The notes beneath the pieces are model-generated. The model did not search any database. It saw nothing but the letters and a program-made list of their open reading frames with translations, and was not told the DNA's origin. Positions 32,334-33,139 of a DNA stretch of 33,139 bases are shown piece after piece. The stretch is taken from the NCBI GenBank assembly GCA_041838435.1, contig JBGYPO010000043.1:1-33139 (forward strand). Reading direction: 5' to 3'. Made by a program: the position numbers and the translations under genes. This DNA is from Aliicoccus sp041838435. GTDB taxonomy: Bacteria; Bacillota; Bacilli; Staphylococcales; Salinicoccaceae. Numbering within the stretch: the stretch's first letter is position 1; each line of letters begins with the position of its first letter.

Positions 32334-32894
32334 ATGAAAAAGATAATGACAGTATCAGCCATCACATTATTATTAGTTGGATGTTCTGATGACGAAGCGG
32401 ACAGAGGTATGACCATTGATGAACTTGTCTTAGTTAAGAATGAAATTGTTGCAGAAGAGGCTGCTTTAGCTGAGGAAGAGGCTGAAGATGCGGTTGAAGA
32501 AGTTGTAGAAGAGGACGAGGAAGAAGAAGAGGTTGAAGTTGCTGAGGAAGACGAGACTGAAGAAGAAGTCGATGAAGATGCAGTCGAGGTTGGCGTGAAT
32601 CTATTCGACCCTTCAACTGTGGAACAAGGTAGATGGTTGGCTTATGACGGCCAAGTTAGAACAGATAATAGCGATATGGTTCTTTCAAGTAGCATCGAAT
32701 ATGATCCATCTCTTACTTATGCAATTAATACTTCTGCTTATGTCTCTTACCTTGAAGATGACCGTTTCATAGAAACCATTCGTTATTCAGATGTAACCAA
32801 TGAGCGGTTAATTGAACCAAGAGATGCTGCTAACAATATACGCATTAGTATTCCTGCATCTCGTGCAAATGATTTTGAGATAATAGTAAAATAG
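32334..32894 (+). CDS. Lipoprotein with acidic linker and C-terminal beta domain
   Basis: The 186-residue precursor starts MKKIMTVSAITLLLVGC, with lipobox LVGC giving a lipidated Cys17. Residues about 37-85 are an almost pure Glu/Asp/Val/Ala low-complexity linker. The last 95 residues start VNLFDPSTVEQGRWL and pass through SSSIEYDPSLTYAIN and DAANNIRISIPAS. This pattern resembles small beta-sandwich modules common in phage tail and surface carbohydrate-binding proteins (inference from pattern only). AGGATG lies 6-7 bases before the chosen ATG. It follows namA by 27 bases and may be co-transcribed. The repeat array begins 24 bases after its stop. Confidence 0.7.
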   Translation: MKKIMTVSAITLLLVGCSDDEADRGMTIDELVLVKNEIVAEEAALAEEEAEDAVEEVVEEDEEEEEVEVAEEDETEEEVDEDAVEVGVNLFDPSTVEQGRWLAYDGQVRTDNSDMVLSSSIEYDPSLTYAINTSAYVSYLEDDRFIETIRYSDVTNERLIEPRDAANNIRISIPASRANDFEIIVK

Positions 32895-32917
32895 TGTTTT
32901 GGTTTTGAGCGTGTTGG

Positions 32918-33139
32918 GTCACTGTGAAATGACAGTGACCTAATTCATTGCCTAAAGCGTCACTGTGAAATGACAGTGACCCAATTCAGTGCCTAACGCG
33001 TCACTGTGAAATGACAGTGACCCAATTCACTGCCTAAAGCGTCAATGTGAAATGACAGTGACCCAATTCAATGCCTAACGCGTCACTGTGAAATGACAGT
33101 GACCCAATTCACTACCTAAAGCGTCAATGTGAAATGACA
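32918..33139. repeat. Second tandem array of 41-bp units with inverted repeats
   Basis: GTCA(C/A)TGTGAAATGACA recurs at 32918, 32959, 33000, 33041, 33082 and 33123, always 41 bases apart. The last copy is cut by the window edge. Each unit contains arms GTCACTGT and ACAGTGAC around a six-base centre, then CCAATTCA and a GCCTAA(A/C)GC connector. Units 1, 3 and 5 end in AAGC and units 2 and 4 in ACGC, so an 82-bp dimer is visible. No coding frame is maintained. Confidence 0.95.

Overview
The window is chromosomal DNA of a low-GC Gram-positive coccus of the family Staphylococcaceae. The evidence is the gene order rpoE-pyrG, ywjG, murAB, rho, rpmE, prfA-prmC-ywlC-ywlE-rpiB-ywlG-glyA-upp-mnaA-atpIBEFHAGDC-ywzB-murAA-epuA-fabZ, together with a type II (staphylococcal) pantothenate kinase. 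Some details are more Bacillus-like than Staphylococcus-like: glpX lies between murAB and rho, a transaldolase lies next to murAB, and L31 is the zinc-ribbon form. I therefore infer a deep-branching or environmental genus (Salinicoccus/Jeotgalicoccus-like) rather than Staphylococcus itself.

Layout. 1-1.0 kb: a partial gene and a secreted Rpf-like transglycosylase. 1.2-4.6 kb: an SSB paralogue divergent from ywpF, then fabZ, epuA, murAA and ywzB. 4.6-11.5 kb: the complete nine-gene F1Fo ATP synthase operon, with a near-consensus promoter and a terminator. 11.6-19.0 kb: a tightly packed operon for translation termination (prfA, prmC), tRNA t6A synthesis (ywlC), protein-arginine dephosphorylation (ywlE), sugar phosphate and one-carbon metabolism (rpiB, glyA), uracil salvage (upp, frameshifted here) and UDP-ManNAc synthesis (mnaA). 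19.1-24.0 kb: rpmE, rho, glpX, murAB and tal. 24.1-28.1 kb: ywjG convergent with pyrG, then rpoE and a tandem GNAT protein. 28.2-33.1 kb is more accessory: coaW, an orphan ABC ATPase, two acidic lipoproteins, an OsmC-family protein and the old yellow enzyme NamA. Nearly all core genes are on the minus strand.

The most unusual features are two unrelated-sequence tandem arrays in intergenic DNA, at 24607-24878 and from 32918 to the end of the window. Both have a repeat period of exactly 41 bp, and every unit carries an inverted repeat with 8-bp arms. The second array also alternates two unit variants, giving an 82-bp higher-order repeat. Other points of note are a one-base frameshift in upp at a homopolymer, a pyrG leader with the hallmarks of CTP-sensed reiterative-transcription attenuation, an in-frame membrane-protein remnant directly after a lipoprotein stop codon, and several operator-like palindromes in divergent promoter regions. 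No tRNA, rRNA, insertion sequence, CRISPR array or prophage was seen.
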